DNA from: Casuarius casuarius
Lineage: Eukaryota; Chordata; Aves; Casuariiformes; Casuariidae
NCBI GenBank assembly: GCA_003342895.1
Contig: PTFA01000158.1
Coordinates: 2,315,330 to 2,379,329, forward strand
Length of the DNA stretch: 64,000 bases
Direction of reading: 5' to 3'
Made by a program: the position numbers and the translations under genes. The notes under the pieces were generated by a model. It was not told where the DNA came from. It searched no databases and was given only the letters and a program-made list of their open reading frames with translations. Of the stretch, positions 62,701-64,000 are shown one piece after another; the stretch's first letter is position 1, and every line of letters starts with the position of its first letter.

Positions 62701-64000
62701 AAATGCTCTGTATTCATTACTTCCCAGCTCTGACTCACATTTAGTCTCTTCAATGTAATTACTCCACTGTGTACATTCAGTCAAATGTGCTATTCTGTGT
62801 CTGTCCAAATTGTATTAAACAAGGGTAAATGTGTGGTCAATTACGCTATTACACATACAATTGTATCTGTCTTTAAGAGAAACTCTTGAGCCTTTAGTGT
62901 GCTTCACTGACATGAATTACAGGCAGATAAATCTCCTCACACACTCTTTTCCATCAGTTTTTGTGTTCTGCCTGCTATTAGTGGCAAATTAATTGACTAC
63001 AGGAAAAGAAAGAAAACAAACAAGGTCTGGGTTAGACTCATGATTTCAGATAGTGATAAAAATAAGAAAGAGTGGATCCTTAGTCTTCCTGAATCTACTA
63101 TACTACCAAGGTTAATTATCCAACACGATCTCACTTTCTCATTATTTGTGCTAAATATGCAAGCAGAAATAAAGGGAAAGACTGAGTGACCCCCCAACAT
63201 CTAACTACTAGAAATATTGTGATTGGGAGGTCCTGTCAATTCCATTTATTAACCCTATTAGAAATTCCCTTTTAAAAATCAAGCTCCAGAGAAAAAATAA
63301 ACTAACTGTAAGACTAACTTAGAAATCTTGAGGATCTTTTTTAGATATTTTAATTTGCCTTCTAATGTCTTGTCTTTGCAATCATGCGCATGTCAGCTAA
63401 AGAAGAGGTTAGGTAAAGATGATTTGGTTTCTTCCAGGTGAATTCTGAGTTTCTGATGTAATGCTGAACTGCTGCAGACTGGGAGTTTATGGGACAAAAA
63501 ATATCAACAGTTGGATTAATCTCACTTAACTTTAGCAAGGTTTAGCAAGGTGTATTCTAAACCAGCTCTCTAGGCACATTGCATAAACAGTGGTGAAAAA
63601 CAGAAACCTCTTGCAGGCAATGCAGGTGTTCCTAAAATATACATTTAAGATAGGTTGAACTGGCATCCTAAAGAGATACCCGTCCCTCTCCCTCTCTTAA
63701 AAGACAGGAGTTTAAGCCTAGTCATCTAAAAGTTACAGTCCTAGTCTAAAACTAAACACAATACATTCAACCCCCAAACAACCGTCTTTGGAGATAATTT
63801 GATTTAATATAAGAGTCTGTGTGGAACTGAACAAATAACAGAGTGAGATAATTTTGCATTTGATCTTATATTCTCAGAGAACGAATCAGCACTTACGTGT
63901 CTTCTTGCCATTTCTTAAACTTGCTCTGCAGAGGATTCTTTGCCTGAGCATGACAGGAGGGAAGGCAGACATGACTGTCTTGCCTTGCTCTGAATGAAAG
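59741..64000. other. Unique AT-rich sequence, no established gene
   Basis: A 159-codon minus-strand frame (62808-62329) begins at a non-ATG codon and contains a donor-like gtaagt, but has no acceptor or recognised domain. The words tttagatact and tttagcaagg are duplicated near 60262 and 63531. A CTAACCCTAA-like stretch near 61770 may be a distant relative of the array ending at 59740. Confidence 0.45.
63531..63550. repeat. 10-bp tandem duplication
   Basis: The decamer tttagcaagg is present twice in direct succession without mismatch. Confidence 0.95.

Noticed and set aside
62329..62808. 159-codon minus-strand frame with a gtaagt donor-like site at 62556-62551
   Set aside because: It starts at a non-ATG codon and has no convincing acceptor. 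A competing acceptor-like site (cttctcttgcag, 62570-62581) lies on the opposite strand, and no domain is recognisable. Chance is more likely.

Overview
The window reads as noncoding DNA from a bird (Aves). The main reason is a set of CR1 LINE fragments whose 3' ends carry the avian-type octamer-like tail (tgattctatgattt near 37543, gattctgtgattctgtga near 36671, and its complement at 22850 and 46591). There are no SINE, L1 or Alu-type insertions. It is AT-rich, has few CpGs and very short open frames, and I find no intact protein-coding gene, tRNA, rRNA, CRISPR array or bacterial-type feature. It is most likely intergenic or deep intronic sequence. Family names come from memory of consensus sequences; no search was run.

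Layout. 1-12.7 kb: mostly unique AT-rich sequence with an old minus-strand CR1 (7355-7635), a MIR-like remnant (10638-10750), a short promoter-like patch near 4.6 kb and one exon-like block (9121-9290). 12.7-21.9 kb: one plus-strand CR1 3' end, otherwise unremarkable. 21.9-25.8 kb: the main LINE cluster. It holds an old plus-strand CR1 3' end, then a 1.5-kb minus-strand CR1 with a broken reverse-transcriptase frame, then another old plus-strand tail. 25.8-32.5 kb: mostly unique, with a GC-rich island (29.3-29.5 kb) and a 167-codon open frame (31.9-32.4 kb). 32.6-33.5 kb: a GC-rich block built from diverged units of about 143-164 bp, with ATAC and CA microsatellites. 33.5-48.5 kb: MIR-like and CR1 scraps, a possible 5' exon at 44.1 kb, and a nested MIR-like relic at 48.3-48.5 kb. 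48.5-64 kb: a decayed coding-like stretch (49.8-50.1 kb, minus), a pair of related 100-bp segments (51.2 and 58.1 kb), a small membrane-protein-like frame beside an older CR1 (56.2-56.9 kb), and a degenerate tandem array (58.8-59.7 kb).

The repeats fall into three age layers. The youngest are avian-type CR1 tails (12.7, 22.8, 36.6, 37.4, 46.6 kb). Older CR1 copies resemble subfamilies shared with turtles and crocodilians (7.4, 22.0, 25.7, 56.4 kb). The oldest are MIR-like and short unclassified relics. No gene cooperation can be described because no gene is established. The most useful leads are the coding-like fragments and the two unclassified arrays, and all of them need database comparison.
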